Of a DNA stretch of 64,000 bases, positions 9,230 through 17,391 are shown piece after piece (position 1 is the first letter of the stretch; the number at the start of each line of letters is the position of its first letter). The DNA comes from JBFHIZ01 sp963666475 (GTDB lineage Bacteria; Bacillota; Clostridia; Lachnospirales; Lachnospiraceae). Made by a program: the position numbers and the translations under genes. The DNA lies in assembly GCA_963666475.2 (NCBI GenBank), contig CAXXJM010000001.1, positions 806,001 to 870,000 on the forward strand, in the 5' to 3' direction. Below the pieces are notes generated by a model that was given only the letters and a program-made list of their open reading frames with translations, had not been told where the DNA came from and did no database searches.

Positions 9230-9320
9230 GTCCGTTTTCTGAAATATTTTCCTTGATGTAAAACCTACAAAAAAGATGAATGATTGGTTGCATTTTCGCT
9301 CTCCAGATTATCGACCAAAT
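9226..9320 (-). promoter_or_regulatory. Candidate glycine riboswitch (divergent, single aptamer)
   Basis: Minus-strand leader of the glycine-cleavage operon. It contains CTGGAGAG (9306-9299) near the 5' end, an ACC-containing internal segment, and TTTCAGAAAACGGACAAAG (9244-9226) near the 3' end. These match the order of the GGAGAG and CTTTCAGG..GGACAGAG core elements of known glycine aptamers. TTTGGTC at 9319-9313 can pair with GACAAA as P1. The internal domain is shorter and more AT-rich than the consensus, and I see no clear second aptamer. The class is inferred from operon content plus these motifs. Confidence 0.55.
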
Positions 9321-9493
9321 TGTTTTTATTTCTATACAAAAACTATATCACAAATACTTTGTGAAGTCCATTTGATTTCTTTAAATCAACTAAAAATGAC
9401 TATTGCCTCCGTTTCTTCTGCATTTGCATATCCAATGAATGCCAGAACTTAAGAAAGCAAGATGAATACATAAAACTTTTCATAGTCGCCCTC

Positions 9494-9889
9494 CTATTCC
9501 CGATAAATTCGTACAATCATATAGACCGAACCCGAAAACATCAATATAAAAATGAATAAAAATAGAACAATCCAAAAAGAATATTGCACGACTGCGGTAC
9601 TGATATCTCCAGTTTCACTGTAGACAAAAACTTCTCCCTCCTTTGAAATATATTCAAGAAATCCCACATCCAGCATTTTAACTCTTCCATTATTTCCTTT
9701 AATCGGAACCGAATGGGAACCATCATTCTTGATCACAATATAAGTATCTCCCGTTCGTTTATAAACTTCGACTCTTCCTATGTCAAAAGATGTAATGACA
9801 AACATAACAAGTCCAATTACTGCTAATACGATCCAAATTCTTGCTTCGTATTTTTTCTCTTTTTTTTCATCATAGTATTCTATTCCCAT
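9494..9889 (-). CDS. Small two-TM membrane protein, unknown
   Basis: About 131 residues: an acidic/basic N-terminus (MGIEYYDEKKEKKYEAR), one membrane segment (about 18-38, 'IWIVLAVIGLVMFVITSF'), an extracytoplasmic middle of about 60 residues and a second membrane segment near the C-terminus ('FWIVLFLFIFILMFSGSVYM'). I do not recognise a family. The open frame extends to 9967, but its first 22 codons are simply a translation of leader repeat copy B. The ATG at 9889 is preferred: it sits 13 nt after AAAGG, as in two other copies. The gene stands alone, 183 nt upstream of the gcv leader. Confidence 0.55.
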   Translation of the reverse strand: MGIEYYDEKKEKKYEARIWIVLAVIGLVMFVITSFDIGRVEVYKRTGDTYIVIKNDGSHSVPIKGNNGRVKMLDVGFLEYISKEGEVFVYSETGDISTAVVQYSFWIVLFLFIFILMFSGSVYMIVRIYRE

Positions 9890-9901
9890 ATTAATAAACA
9901 T

Positions 9902-9969
9902 GCCTTTCTCAAAGTCAGGCAACTTTGTGCAAGCCACAAAGCGCCGTGTGAAAGATTTATCTTTCACAC
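9902..9969 (-). repeat. Dispersed leader repeat, copy B (full)
   Basis: On the minus strand: a perfect palindrome with 11-nt arms GTGTGAAAGAT (9969-9946). A second stem follows (CTTTGTG / CACAAAG inside GGC..GCC, 9945-9918), then GACTTTGAGAAAGGC (9916-9902), where CTTT can pair with AAAG and cover the Shine-Dalgarno-like purines. Copy C at 42636-42704 has the same plan with partly compensating base changes. It sits directly before a start codon. Confidence 0.75.
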
Positions 9970-10020
9970 TATTTTCCCCTTATATATTATGATTACTCCC
10001 AATAAACATGATATATTCGT

Positions 10021-10848
10021 CTATTCCATTTCTAATTCGATTGATTTACTTGTTTCTTCTTTTGTATTTTTCTCGTTCTTATTCCAATATCTTGCTAAAA
10101 GCATTACCGAAATGCTAAGTACGCCAACCACGATTTCAATTACATATATTGGAACCATGCTGTTTAATACCACGACAATGAAGTCCACAACAAAATGCAA
10201 CGCAAAGGCCGCTAGAACCATATACTTCTTGCCTGCTTTTAGAGCCTGATACATAATTAATGAAAAACCAATTTGTAAAATAATCGCAAATAAACGTTCT
10301 GCACCTGCCATATAAAACTGATAACTTGGCGTGGTCCACAGGACCTGCAGAGAATTAAATGTCGTTGTTGCAGTTGCTGCATCTGCATAACTCAAAGATT
10401 GTTCCATCATCCCATTATTAATCATCATAGAACTAACAATATTTGCAACACTACTGAGTCCTACTATTATAATTGCCTCGAATCCACCATGCCCTACGCC
10501 GTACATAAATGCATTTTGGAAATTACGATTTTTTTTCAAAAAATACTTCATCGCTATAAATCTACCTGTTTCTTCAAAAACTGCAGCAGCAAGTGCTCCA
10601 TATAGCGCATATATCCATACATTACCGGTGATTATTGTACCCGTATTTGATAAAACAAAAAAATGCAAGATTTGTTCTAGTATTAAAGCCATTACTAAGA
10701 ACACACTACAACCAATAAAGAACGAGGATAATTTTGCTTTAAACTTTATTTTACCTACTAATAATAATGCAATTGGTATACCGATTGCAAAAACCATAGA
10801 AACAATCATTCCTAAAATACTACCAATTGTAACATATCCAAATTCCAT
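10021..10848 (-). CDS. YhfC-family intramembrane metalloprotease-like protein
   Basis: Polytopic membrane protein of 275 residues with about seven or eight hydrophobic segments. The 'FEETGRF' motif (about residue 85) and 'GVGHGGFEAI' (about 118) are characteristic of the YhfC family, placed near the CPBP/glutamic intramembrane protease group. A third polar site occurs in 'LHFVVDFIVV'. Substrate unknown. It starts 8 nt after the YbjQ-like gene and so is the third gene of a MerR-YbjQ-YhfC unit, probably induced with them. The charged C-terminal tail is cytoplasmic or external; topology not determined. Confidence 0.8.
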   Translation of the reverse strand: MEFGYVTIGSILGMIVSMVFAIGIPIALLLVGKIKFKAKLSSFFIGCSVFLVMALILEQILHFFVLSNTGTIITGNVWIYALYGALAAAVFEETGRFIAMKYFLKKNRNFQNAFMYGVGHGGFEAIIIVGLSSVANIVSSMMINNGMMEQSLSYADAATATTTFNSLQVLWTTPSYQFYMAGAERLFAIILQIGFSLIMYQALKAGKKYMVLAAFALHFVVDFIVVVLNSMVPIYVIEIVVGVLSISVMLLARYWNKNEKNTKEETSKSIELEME

Positions 10849-10856
10849 AGCCGTTC

Positions 10857-11174
10857 CTAATCCTTTCTTATTTTAACTGCAGTACCATAAGCAATCACTT
10901 CTGCTGCACCAGTCATGACTTGTGACGAGCCGTACTTCACACCAATTATTGCATCTGCTCCAAGTTCTTTTGCTTCATCTACCATCCTTTTAACTGCAAT
11001 TTGTCTTGCTTCGTTTAACATTTCTGTATAGCCTGCAATCTCGCCACCAACAAGAGTTTTTATCCCTGCCATAAAATCTCTTCCTATATTTTTCGTCTGA
11101 ACAATGGTTCCTTTCACCATTCCCAGTGCTTCAATTTTTGTATCTGGTATGTATTCAATACTTAGCAGCTTCAT
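10857..11174 (-). CDS. YbjQ/UPF0145-family heavy-metal-binding-like protein
   Basis: Small cytoplasmic protein of 105 residues of the YbjQ (UPF0145) family, a pentameric fold sometimes annotated as heavy-metal binding. Signatures are 'GMVKGTIVQTKNIGRDFMAGIK', 'LVGGEIAGYTEML', 'RMVDEAKELGADAIIGVKY' (each visible in order). The ATG at 11174 has GGAGG 8 nt upstream, inside the 3' end of merR, which it overlaps by 20 nt. The ATG at 11189 is less likely. Overlap suggests coupled translation with the regulator. True ligand unknown. Confidence 0.85.
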   Translation of the reverse strand: MKLLSIEYIPDTKIEALGMVKGTIVQTKNIGRDFMAGIKTLVGGEIAGYTEMLNEARQIAVKRMVDEAKELGADAIIGVKYGSSQVMTGAAEVIAYGTAVKIRKD

Positions 11175-11796
11175 CTTCTTCTCCTCCATTTATCTCTTTC
11201 ATTCGACTTCTAAGAGCTACAATAACACTAATAATAACAACGATCGGAATTGCTAAAAATAAAATCAGAAATCCCATTGGCATACGTTCCAGGTGATTGA
11301 CCCACAATAAAATAGAAACATACGTAATCATAAAAACGATCGTTATAAGACCACCTGCAAATGCCCCAACTTTTTTCTTCATCTGAATATCTTCTTTCTT
11401 TAAATTCACAAAAGAAATCCCCTCCTTTTCCATAGTTTCCACTGAATCTAGCCATTGATCAATCTCAATCGAGTCTATGGTTTCTTGTGCATTCATAATT
11501 GCATGTGCAAGTTTTTGAACTTTTTTTAGATTTTCTTGTTCATCCTGCAAAACAACAATTTGATTTTCAAGACATTCCGATAAGGAAGACTTCTGCAAAA
11601 GTACTCGTTGAATTTCTTCAACAGATACGCCAAGTTTTCTTAACAGTTTAATTCGTTTTAAGATTTCAACATCTTTTGCATGATATTCCCGATACCCATT
11701 ATCTGCCCGTTCCGGAGTAAGCAATCCTTGTTCTTCGTAAAAGCGAATATTCTTGCTGGTAATACCTACCAACTCCTCAACATGTTTGATTTTCAT
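11155..11796 (-). CDS. MerR-family regulator with C-terminal membrane anchor
   Basis: 213 residues. The N-terminal 70 are a MerR winged helix ('VEELVGITSKNIRFYEEQGLL', 'GYREYHAKDVEILKRI', 'LGVSVEEIQRVL'). A coiled-coil dimerisation helix follows to about residue 105. The C-terminal 80 residues hold two membrane segments ('VGAFAGGLITIVFMITYVSI' and 'MGFLILFLAIPIVVIISVIV'). There is no cysteine-based metal site, so it is not a classic metal sensor; the membrane part may sense envelope stress. A MerR-type promoter with a 19-bp spacer and a palindrome lies just upstream (11823-11853), implying self-control. It leads the YbjQ-YhfC unit. Confidence 0.88.
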   Translation of the reverse strand: MKIKHVEELVGITSKNIRFYEEQGLLTPERADNGYREYHAKDVEILKRIKLLRKLGVSVEEIQRVLLQKSSLSECLENQIVVLQDEQENLKKVQKLAHAIMNAQETIDSIEIDQWLDSVETMEKEGISFVNLKKEDIQMKKKVGAFAGGLITIVFMITYVSILLWVNHLERMPMGFLILFLAIPIVVIISVIVALRSRMKEINGGEEDEAAKY

Positions 11797-11822
11797 TTGA
11801 CTTTTCCTTTCAATGTAGCCTC

Positions 11823-11853
11823 ATTCTATACCTTCTAGAAGGTGGAAGGTCAA
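11823..11853 (-). promoter_or_regulatory. MerR-type promoter with 19-bp spacer and operator
   Basis: On the minus strand TTGACC (11853-11848) and TAGAAT (11828-11823) are separated by 19 bp. The spacer contains the palindrome ACCTTCTAGAAGGT (11843-11830). A stretched spacer with a centred palindrome is the hallmark of promoters activated by MerR-family proteins, and this one leads directly into the MerR gene. Confidence 0.75.
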
Positions 11854-11861
11854 TACAAAAA

Positions 11862-12536
11862 TTAAATTTCTTTGATTTTTAATGTTTTCTTTGCCTCTTC
11901 GAGACGTACAGAATACTCATCAAAGAAGGTTTCCTCCTGCATAAAATCCATCACAAAGAAAACATGCAAAAGATACATTGTCGCTTGTTTCAAAAGTATT
12001 TCGTCATTTTCTTTTGCAAGAACGCTTTCGACATCTTTTAAAAAATAATGCCATGAATTGATAAATGCCTCATATTTTTTTAACGATTGAATCCCAATCC
12101 ACTTACTCACCTTAACTTTTATCTTGTTTGGATAGGGGCATTCATGAACCTGTACAAAATATTTAAAATTTCTATTTTCATAATACCTTCCTAGTGGAAA
12201 TAATCTACAAATTCCAGGTCGAAACGAATGAATGGAACATCGTCCATTCAAATCCAGGAAATTGCATGTCTCGGTGTTATCGTTCATCTTAATATTTGGC
12301 AAAATAACACCGTCTACCACATGAAGTTCAATATGCAATTGCATTAACTCTTCCAAACTCATTCTGAGATTTTTCTTCAGCATAAAAATATCATAAGGAT
12401 CTAATAATATGGAGGAGCCCATCCCATGGCAACAAGCATGGCATTCTTTGCAGCCATTGCAATCAACTTTCGCCATATCGCTTGCTTCATATAATTTCCC
12501 GTCAGAAATATCTTTTAAATCTATGTTTCTTTTCAT
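11862..12536 (-). CDS. YkgJ-family cysteine-cluster protein
   Basis: Probable metal- or Fe-S-binding protein of the CxxCxxCC (YkgJ/FliB-like) family, about 224 residues. The motif 'CNGCKECHACCHGMG' is near residue 27, with later cysteines in 'CNFLDLNGRCSIHSFRPGICRLFPLG' (spaced as in the family). The C-terminal half is helical and specific to a clostridial subgroup. The start at 12536 (MKRNIDLKDISDG) is chosen over 12566 because the conserved part begins there and an AGAG site precedes it. Exact role unknown. Confidence 0.82.
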   Translation of the reverse strand: MKRNIDLKDISDGKLYEASDMAKVDCNGCKECHACCHGMGSSILLDPYDIFMLKKNLRMSLEELMQLHIELHVVDGVILPNIKMNDNTETCNFLDLNGRCSIHSFRPGICRLFPLGRYYENRNFKYFVQVHECPYPNKIKVKVSKWIGIQSLKKYEAFINSWHYFLKDVESVLAKENDEILLKQATMYLLHVFFVMDFMQEETFFDEYSVRLEEAKKTLKIKEI

Positions 12537-12649
12537 TATATCACTCTTTTCTTTATTGTATCTCATAGTAATATAATTATAACATTCGATTGAATACTTT
12601 TCACTTACTTATCGTATAAATATATTTTAAGTATTACAGCCCAAAAAAA

Positions 12650-12689
12650 GCAAGCTTCTTATTGATTTTTTTTATCAATAAGTGCTTGC
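12650..12689 (-). terminator. Intrinsic terminator after the HD-GYP gene
   Basis: Arms 12650-12666 and 12674-12689 (GCAAGC..CTTATTGAT with its complement, small asymmetry) around a T-rich loop, followed by seven Ts on the minus strand. It lies 8 nt beyond the stop codon of the HD-GYP gene. Confidence 0.8.
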
Positions 12690-12696
12690 CTTCTCT

Positions 12697-13962
12697 CTAA
12701 TTAGAAGCAACCTTATGCGCAAAATCACAATACGACTGGTAACGATTTTCACCTTTGATGATTGCCTTTTTGCATGCGTTCTCAAGGAAATCCGCATTGG
12801 TTTCAATAATCTTAAATATTTTTTCACCGTGCTTCACTACAAATCCGGTTTTTAATATCTCTATAATTTCGGAAACTTCAAGGCCTTCCCTATATGGACG
12901 ATTTTCAGAAAGCGCCGTAAATATATCAGCAAATGCGATAACATCCATCTCCTCTGTAAGCTCTTTGGATATTCGATTTGGATATCCACTTCCATCATGG
13001 TTCTCATGATGATTCATTGCCCAAAGCGCAACATCTTGAAATCCTTTCAATTCACGCAAAATCAAAGATGAAAAATACGCATGTGTTTGAATTTCACTTC
13101 GTTCATCTGGGTTAAGCGCCCCTTCCTTTTCTATAATTGATGAAGGAATTGCAATCTTCCCAATGTCATGCAAGAGTCCTGCTATACGAAGCTTTCTTTT
13201 TTTTGTCTCATCATATCCTAACAGACCTGATATCTCATATGCCACTGCACTGACCCCAAAGGAATGAGAAATTGTAAATCGACTTCTAGTATCAATTACT
13301 CTGGAAATCATGTTTGCAAACTCCTCCATAAGATCAAGAGAAAGCTCAATGTCATAATCTTCTAACATAATTTGATCAAACAACGTATAGATATCCATAT
13401 TGTCTATATCTTTCCAAAAGCTGACTTTTCTTGCAACATTTAAAAAAGCATCCACAACTTCTGGATGAAAAAGTGTTCCTCGATAGGATAGTATCGTCTC
13501 TTGAATCCGATCTCTTTGTAGGACAATCTCTTTGTCGGGATCGATCAATATATCAATTCGATCTGCAAGGTGTAATACATAAGACTGAATAGGTACTCGT
13601 CCAATGCTATCAACAAATTTATTATCCAACTCAAATGGCCAGTGATGATAATAAACAATTTCAGAAATCATTTTAAATGGTTTGAAAGATGACAACATAT
13701 ACCATCCTAAACGTGCATGTGGATGTGGATCATCTATATCCATTTTAATTAATTGATCACGTTCTTCAACTGTCAAGGCCCCGATATCATGCAATGCTGC
13801 AGCGATAACCAATTCTGTAATTTCACGATCATTCATATGCATTTCTTTTGCAATATGATATGCTGCGATTGCAACTCTTCGGTGATGGTGCTTCAATAAA
13901 TAATTATATAAATCCACTGATTTTGTAAAAGACTTTATCAGACCTTTCAAAGAATTTTCCAT
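12697..13962 (-). CDS. Tandem HD / HD-GYP domain protein, probable c-di-GMP phosphodiesterase
   Basis: 421-residue cytoplasmic protein. The N-terminal half carries an HD-type domain ('AALHDIGALTVEE', 'YYHHWPFELDNKF'). The C-terminal half is a full HD-GYP domain: 'ISHSFGVSAVAYEIS', 'AGLLHDIGKIAIP', 'THAYFSSLIL', 'HHENHDGSGYP' and 'ADIFTALSENRPYR'. HD-GYP proteins hydrolyse cyclic di-GMP. The ATG at 13962 is preferred because AAGGAG lies 8 nt before it; the frame is open to 13992. It is adjacent to, and co-directional with, a diguanylate cyclase gene, so making and breaking enzymes are encoded together. Confidence 0.88.
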   Translation of the reverse strand: MENSLKGLIKSFTKSVDLYNYLLKHHHRRVAIAAYHIAKEMHMNDREITELVIAAALHDIGALTVEERDQLIKMDIDDPHPHARLGWYMLSSFKPFKMISEIVYYHHWPFELDNKFVDSIGRVPIQSYVLHLADRIDILIDPDKEIVLQRDRIQETILSYRGTLFHPEVVDAFLNVARKVSFWKDIDNMDIYTLFDQIMLEDYDIELSLDLMEEFANMISRVIDTRSRFTISHSFGVSAVAYEISGLLGYDETKKRKLRIAGLLHDIGKIAIPSSIIEKEGALNPDERSEIQTHAYFSSLILRELKGFQDVALWAMNHHENHDGSGYPNRISKELTEEMDVIAFADIFTALSENRPYREGLEVSEIIEILKTGFVVKHGEKIFKIIETNADFLENACKKAIIKGENRYQSYCDFAHKVASN

Positions 13963-14065
13963 AACCCTTACTCCTTTGACCATGCTCTTCAAGTACTTCT
14001 CTTATACGTAGATTTCAACGGCTCACATAAATGAAAGCCCACTTCTTACTAATTATTATATCATA

Positions 14066-16327
14066 TTAGTCAATATCCTCTGGCGATATAGCAACTTGAT
14101 TTTTCCCATTATTTTTAGCCTTGTAAAGTGCAACATCAGCGGAGTCGACCAAATGAAATAATGGCATATCTTTTCCTTTGCAAGTAGCAACTCCAATACT
14201 TAAAGTAATGTTCAAATCATACATTTGTTGATGATACTCCACATGAATCGGATGTGAATTGAATGCGTTTAAAACTCGCTCTGCAAGTATACGTACATTC
14301 TCACTGGAAGTATCCTTCACAAACACAATAAACTCTTCACCGCCATAACGCCCTATGATATCATCTTTTCGTACATTATTCTGAATTCTTTCCACACTTA
14401 ATCGTAGAATTTCATCCCCTACAAAATGTCCATAGGTGTCATTCACTTGTTTAAAATCATCTATGTCAATCATGATTGTTCCGATAATATCTTCCAGCTT
14501 TGACTCGTTATACAATTCTTGCGAATGTTCAAAAAAGTATCTTCGATTATATGCTTTGGTCAAGAAATCATGACGAACCTGATATTTAACATTATCAAAA
14601 AGTCTTTTATTGTCTATCGTAATTGCTAGTTGAACGGCAAAATCATTGATTGCTTCTCTGGTGGGTTGATCAATTGTTTCGTTGTCTTTCGAACCCAATA
14701 CAATAAATCCGATTGGCTGATTCAAACTGATTAGAGGAATACAATGAACGCTTCTCCACAAATACTCTTGAAAAAAACCTTGTTTGATTATATATTCAAA
14801 AGCATCTTCTTGTCCATTTTCAATCTTGTCATATATTGTCTGATAAATTTCCTCCTCAACATCTATCGAGCTGATGTTGGAATTCCTCTTATCATAATAA
14901 TCAAACGATTTCTTTTCCTCATCGAAGAGCACAATCAATCCATCCGCAAATTTTGTAATACTATAGAACATATCTAACAAATAATCAAAAATCACTAGTA
15001 ACTCATTGGAGGAAGAAATTTTCACATGCATCTCATGAAGATTTTTAAGAAGTGTTCGCTTCTCTTCTTCAATCCCCCTTAAATATTCTACTGTATTTAT
15101 TTTTTCTGATAGTGCCAAACTAAACAAGGCAATAAGACCAATTATTGCAAATTTAGGAGATAATTCAACAACCTTCGTGTAGGGAAGAACCTTGAGTCCA
15201 GACAAAACATTTAATCCATTTGCTGCAAGGAAAAACTGTATTGCAATTAAAAACAAGACTTCAGCACGACTTCTGATTTTCTTAAGAACAATCGCTAGCA
15301 AACATAAAACTAAAGTAATCACTGAATTTGTCATAGCAAGGTACATACTAAAGTCCTCTGGAGCCAAAAACACCAGAAATATGCTAAACAAATGCAAAAC
15401 CAAGGACAACAGATAGATTTTCTCCAAACGTTTTGATATATCTGAAATCTTCATAAAGTTCATGGTAAAAGCCTGAATTGACAAACTGACCAGATTAATT
15501 ACAATGGGGTTCGACATAAGATCCCAAGTCCCATTATTTGGCCAAAAGTACTGAAATGCAAAGCCATCCCAAATTGCCTGCAACATTCCATAGGAAAAAA
15601 CAAACAAGGAAAATATCAAATAATTTTTATCTCGAATAGATACACCTAGTATCAAATTGTATAAGAACATAATCAGAATTGCGCCATAAAACAAGCCATT
15701 AATCATCATGTCCTTATTCAACATATTGATCCATTCTACTTGAGAATATAGTTTTACTGGAAATTGCAAATAGCTGTCTGTATTTACTTCAAAGAGCATT
15801 GCTGTTATGTTACTATCCGTCATCTTATCAATATAGTAATTACGATGTTCATAGTCCCGATTGGAAAAAGGCAGATTTCTGCCGTAATTTTTTTCATAAA
15901 TGACATTTTGATCCTGATCCAAAAAATACACATCAAAAGAATCCAATTGTGGCTTACTGATTTCTATGATAGATTGTTCCTCTTGGTTGTCCAAAACATA
16001 TTGATCTAGCAAATCTTCTTGCAACAGAAACCAGTATGTATATTGATCTAGCGAACCTGAATAATCGCTATCCCGGTATAATATAAATTCTATATTGCCT
16101 GCTCTATAATTGCTAAGGAACTGATCAATATCTGGATACTCAGTTCTACATACGAAAAGATCTTCGCCTAAATCAATACCTGTTTCCTTCAGTAGCGTTG
16201 ACTTGCCAAATGGTACTTGAAGAATACCAATTATAATAATTAATGTCCATAAAATTGCACTTGAACATATCAAAAAATTTCTTGAATTTTTTACCATTGC
16301 TATTTTACCTTCTAAGATAGATTTCAT
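14066..16327 (-). CDS. 7TM sensor diguanylate cyclase (7TMR-DISM, GAF-like, GGDEF)
   Basis: 753 residues. One N-terminal membrane segment is followed by an extracytoplasmic 7TMR-DISM ligand region (about 40-200), seven closely spaced membrane helices (about 205-405), a coiled coil, a GAF-like domain (about 430-580) and a C-terminal GGDEF domain. The active-site loop reads 'GRYGGEEF', and an RxxD inhibitory site (RKDD) sits five residues before it, so product inhibition is expected. 'TKAYNRRYF' and 'DIDDFKQVNDTYGH' are the other catalytic motifs. Predicted to make c-di-GMP in response to an external, possibly carbohydrate, signal. Neighbour of the HD-GYP gene. Confidence 0.92.
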   Translation of the reverse strand: MKSILEGKIAMVKNSRNFLICSSAILWTLIIIIGILQVPFGKSTLLKETGIDLGEDLFVCRTEYPDIDQFLSNYRAGNIEFILYRDSDYSGSLDQYTYWFLLQEDLLDQYVLDNQEEQSIIEISKPQLDSFDVYFLDQDQNVIYEKNYGRNLPFSNRDYEHRNYYIDKMTDSNITAMLFEVNTDSYLQFPVKLYSQVEWINMLNKDMMINGLFYGAILIMFLYNLILGVSIRDKNYLIFSLFVFSYGMLQAIWDGFAFQYFWPNNGTWDLMSNPIVINLVSLSIQAFTMNFMKISDISKRLEKIYLLSLVLHLFSIFLVFLAPEDFSMYLAMTNSVITLVLCLLAIVLKKIRSRAEVLFLIAIQFFLAANGLNVLSGLKVLPYTKVVELSPKFAIIGLIALFSLALSEKINTVEYLRGIEEEKRTLLKNLHEMHVKISSSNELLVIFDYLLDMFYSITKFADGLIVLFDEEKKSFDYYDKRNSNISSIDVEEEIYQTIYDKIENGQEDAFEYIIKQGFFQEYLWRSVHCIPLISLNQPIGFIVLGSKDNETIDQPTREAINDFAVQLAITIDNKRLFDNVKYQVRHDFLTKAYNRRYFFEHSQELYNESKLEDIIGTIMIDIDDFKQVNDTYGHFVGDEILRLSVERIQNNVRKDDIIGRYGGEEFIVFVKDTSSENVRILAERVLNAFNSHPIHVEYHQQMYDLNITLSIGVATCKGKDMPLFHLVDSADVALYKAKNNGKNQVAISPEDID

Positions 16328-16335
16328 ATACTAGT

Positions 16336-16965
16336 CTATTTATCCAAATCAATAATTATTTCTTCTCCATATGTGATATCATCTAATAAATTTAAATGAC
16401 CATCTGTCGAAAAATCTTTTGGCATAAATCCATTTATTGGTTTTCTCCCTCCAAGTCTTCCTAGCTTACGAAAAGTATACGCTAGAAATCCACTGCACGT
16501 AATGTCTGTCATTTTTGTGGGAATATAAAGATATCTACCTACAAGAACTTCAAATATCATCTTCCATTCTCCTGGATTTGGTAATCCTTCCAGATTTAAC
16601 AAGATATCACGGATTATCGCCACATCTTCACTCGTAGCTTCTCTTGAACATCTTCTAACGGAATATACAGGTGGAACATAAGGTTTCACATCATCTCCAT
16701 AGGTTTTTAAGCGTTCTTCCAAATTTACTACTTTAGGTCCTGTGATTTTCTTATTATTGACAAGATCTGGTAAATTTGTTAGTGCTGTTGCCTCATACAA
16801 TAATGGATAATCAAACTCATCTAGTCGAACGACCATCGCACAATGTGACCATTTCGAACCTTCTAGTTTTTCAACCAATTTACTCATTTGATACTGACCA
16901 GAAAATAAAATCAAATCTCCGGTTTTTAACGTGGGGGCTAGTTTTGAATACGCTTCATGTACCAT
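16336..16965 (-). CDS. YiiX/YaeF-like permuted papain-fold protein
   Basis: 209-residue protein with features of the permuted NlpC/P60 (papain-like) YiiX group. 'LKTGDLILFSGQYQMSKLVEKLEGSKWSHCAMVV' carries the catalytic His in SHC, and 'TDITCSGFLAYTFRKLG' the Cys near residue 160. There is no signal peptide, so it is probably cytoplasmic. Family members act as peptidases, amidases or lipid-acting enzymes; the substrate here is unknown. It ends 8 nt from the start side of the diguanylate cyclase gene and has GGGAG 8 nt before its ATG. Confidence 0.72.
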   Translation of the reverse strand: MVHEAYSKLAPTLKTGDLILFSGQYQMSKLVEKLEGSKWSHCAMVVRLDEFDYPLLYEATALTNLPDLVNNKKITGPKVVNLEERLKTYGDDVKPYVPPVYSVRRCSREATSEDVAIIRDILLNLEGLPNPGEWKMIFEVLVGRYLYIPTKMTDITCSGFLAYTFRKLGRLGGRKPINGFMPKDFSTDGHLNLLDDITYGEEIIIDLDK

Positions 16966-17038
16966 TGATGTTCTCCCTTTTATGTTCGTATTGTATTAAA
17001 AGTGTATATCAATTATATCTTATTATTTAAATAAAATA

Positions 17039-17074
17039 AAGATTGTTCACTTAGATATCTGAGTGAACAATCTT
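17039..17074 (-). terminator. Intrinsic terminator after the BFD-like gene
   Basis: Perfect 13-nt arms at 17039-17051 and 17062-17074, with a T/A-rich run on the minus-strand side. It lies 16 nt past the stop of the small Fe-S protein gene. Confidence 0.75.
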
Positions 17075-17089
17075 ATAATATTTATTTAT

Positions 17090-17272
17090 CTATTTTTTTG
17101 CTTCTTTTAATATTTTTTTGCTTATTTTCTTTGCTTTTTTCTTGCATTTTCCACAACCATTTGAAACCTTTGTTGCTTTTTTAATGTCTTTGAAATTCTC
17201 TGCTCCATCTTTTACTGCTTTTTTTATATCTTTTTTTGATACTTTATAGCAGGGACAAATAATCTTACTCAT
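17090..17272 (-). CDS. Small BFD-like [2Fe-2S] protein with lysine-rich tail
   Basis: 60-residue protein. The arrangement CPCYKVSKKDI (Cys6, Cys8) ... SNGCGKCKKK (two more Cys) matches the bacterioferritin-associated ferredoxin (BFD-like) [2Fe-2S] domain: CxC, then about 30 residues with a helix, then CxxC. The tail is extremely lysine-rich (KKKAKKISKKILKEAKK), unusual for this fold and perhaps made for nucleic acid or acidic-partner binding. The ATG at 17272 has AGGAGGTGA upstream; the frame from 17305 is rejected. Stand-alone gene with its own terminator. Confidence 0.72.
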   Translation of the reverse strand: MSKIICPCYKVSKKDIKKAVKDGAENFKDIKKATKVSNGCGKCKKKAKKISKKILKEAKK

Positions 17273-17391
17273 AAAATCACCTCCTATTGATGTGTTTTGT
17301 ATCAATTATAGCACGAATCTAGTGTAATGCAACAGATTCATATCGGATTCCACCCACATTATCGGTTTGAAAATCAGCTATATACTTCCAT

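Noticed and set aside
9890..9967. First 26 codons of the small membrane protein frame
   Set aside because: They are a translation of leader repeat copy B, whose other copies are not in frame with their genes.
12697..16327. HD-GYP and GGDEF genes as one split gene
   Set aside because: Each has its own start, ribosome binding site and full set of domains, with over 100 nt between them.
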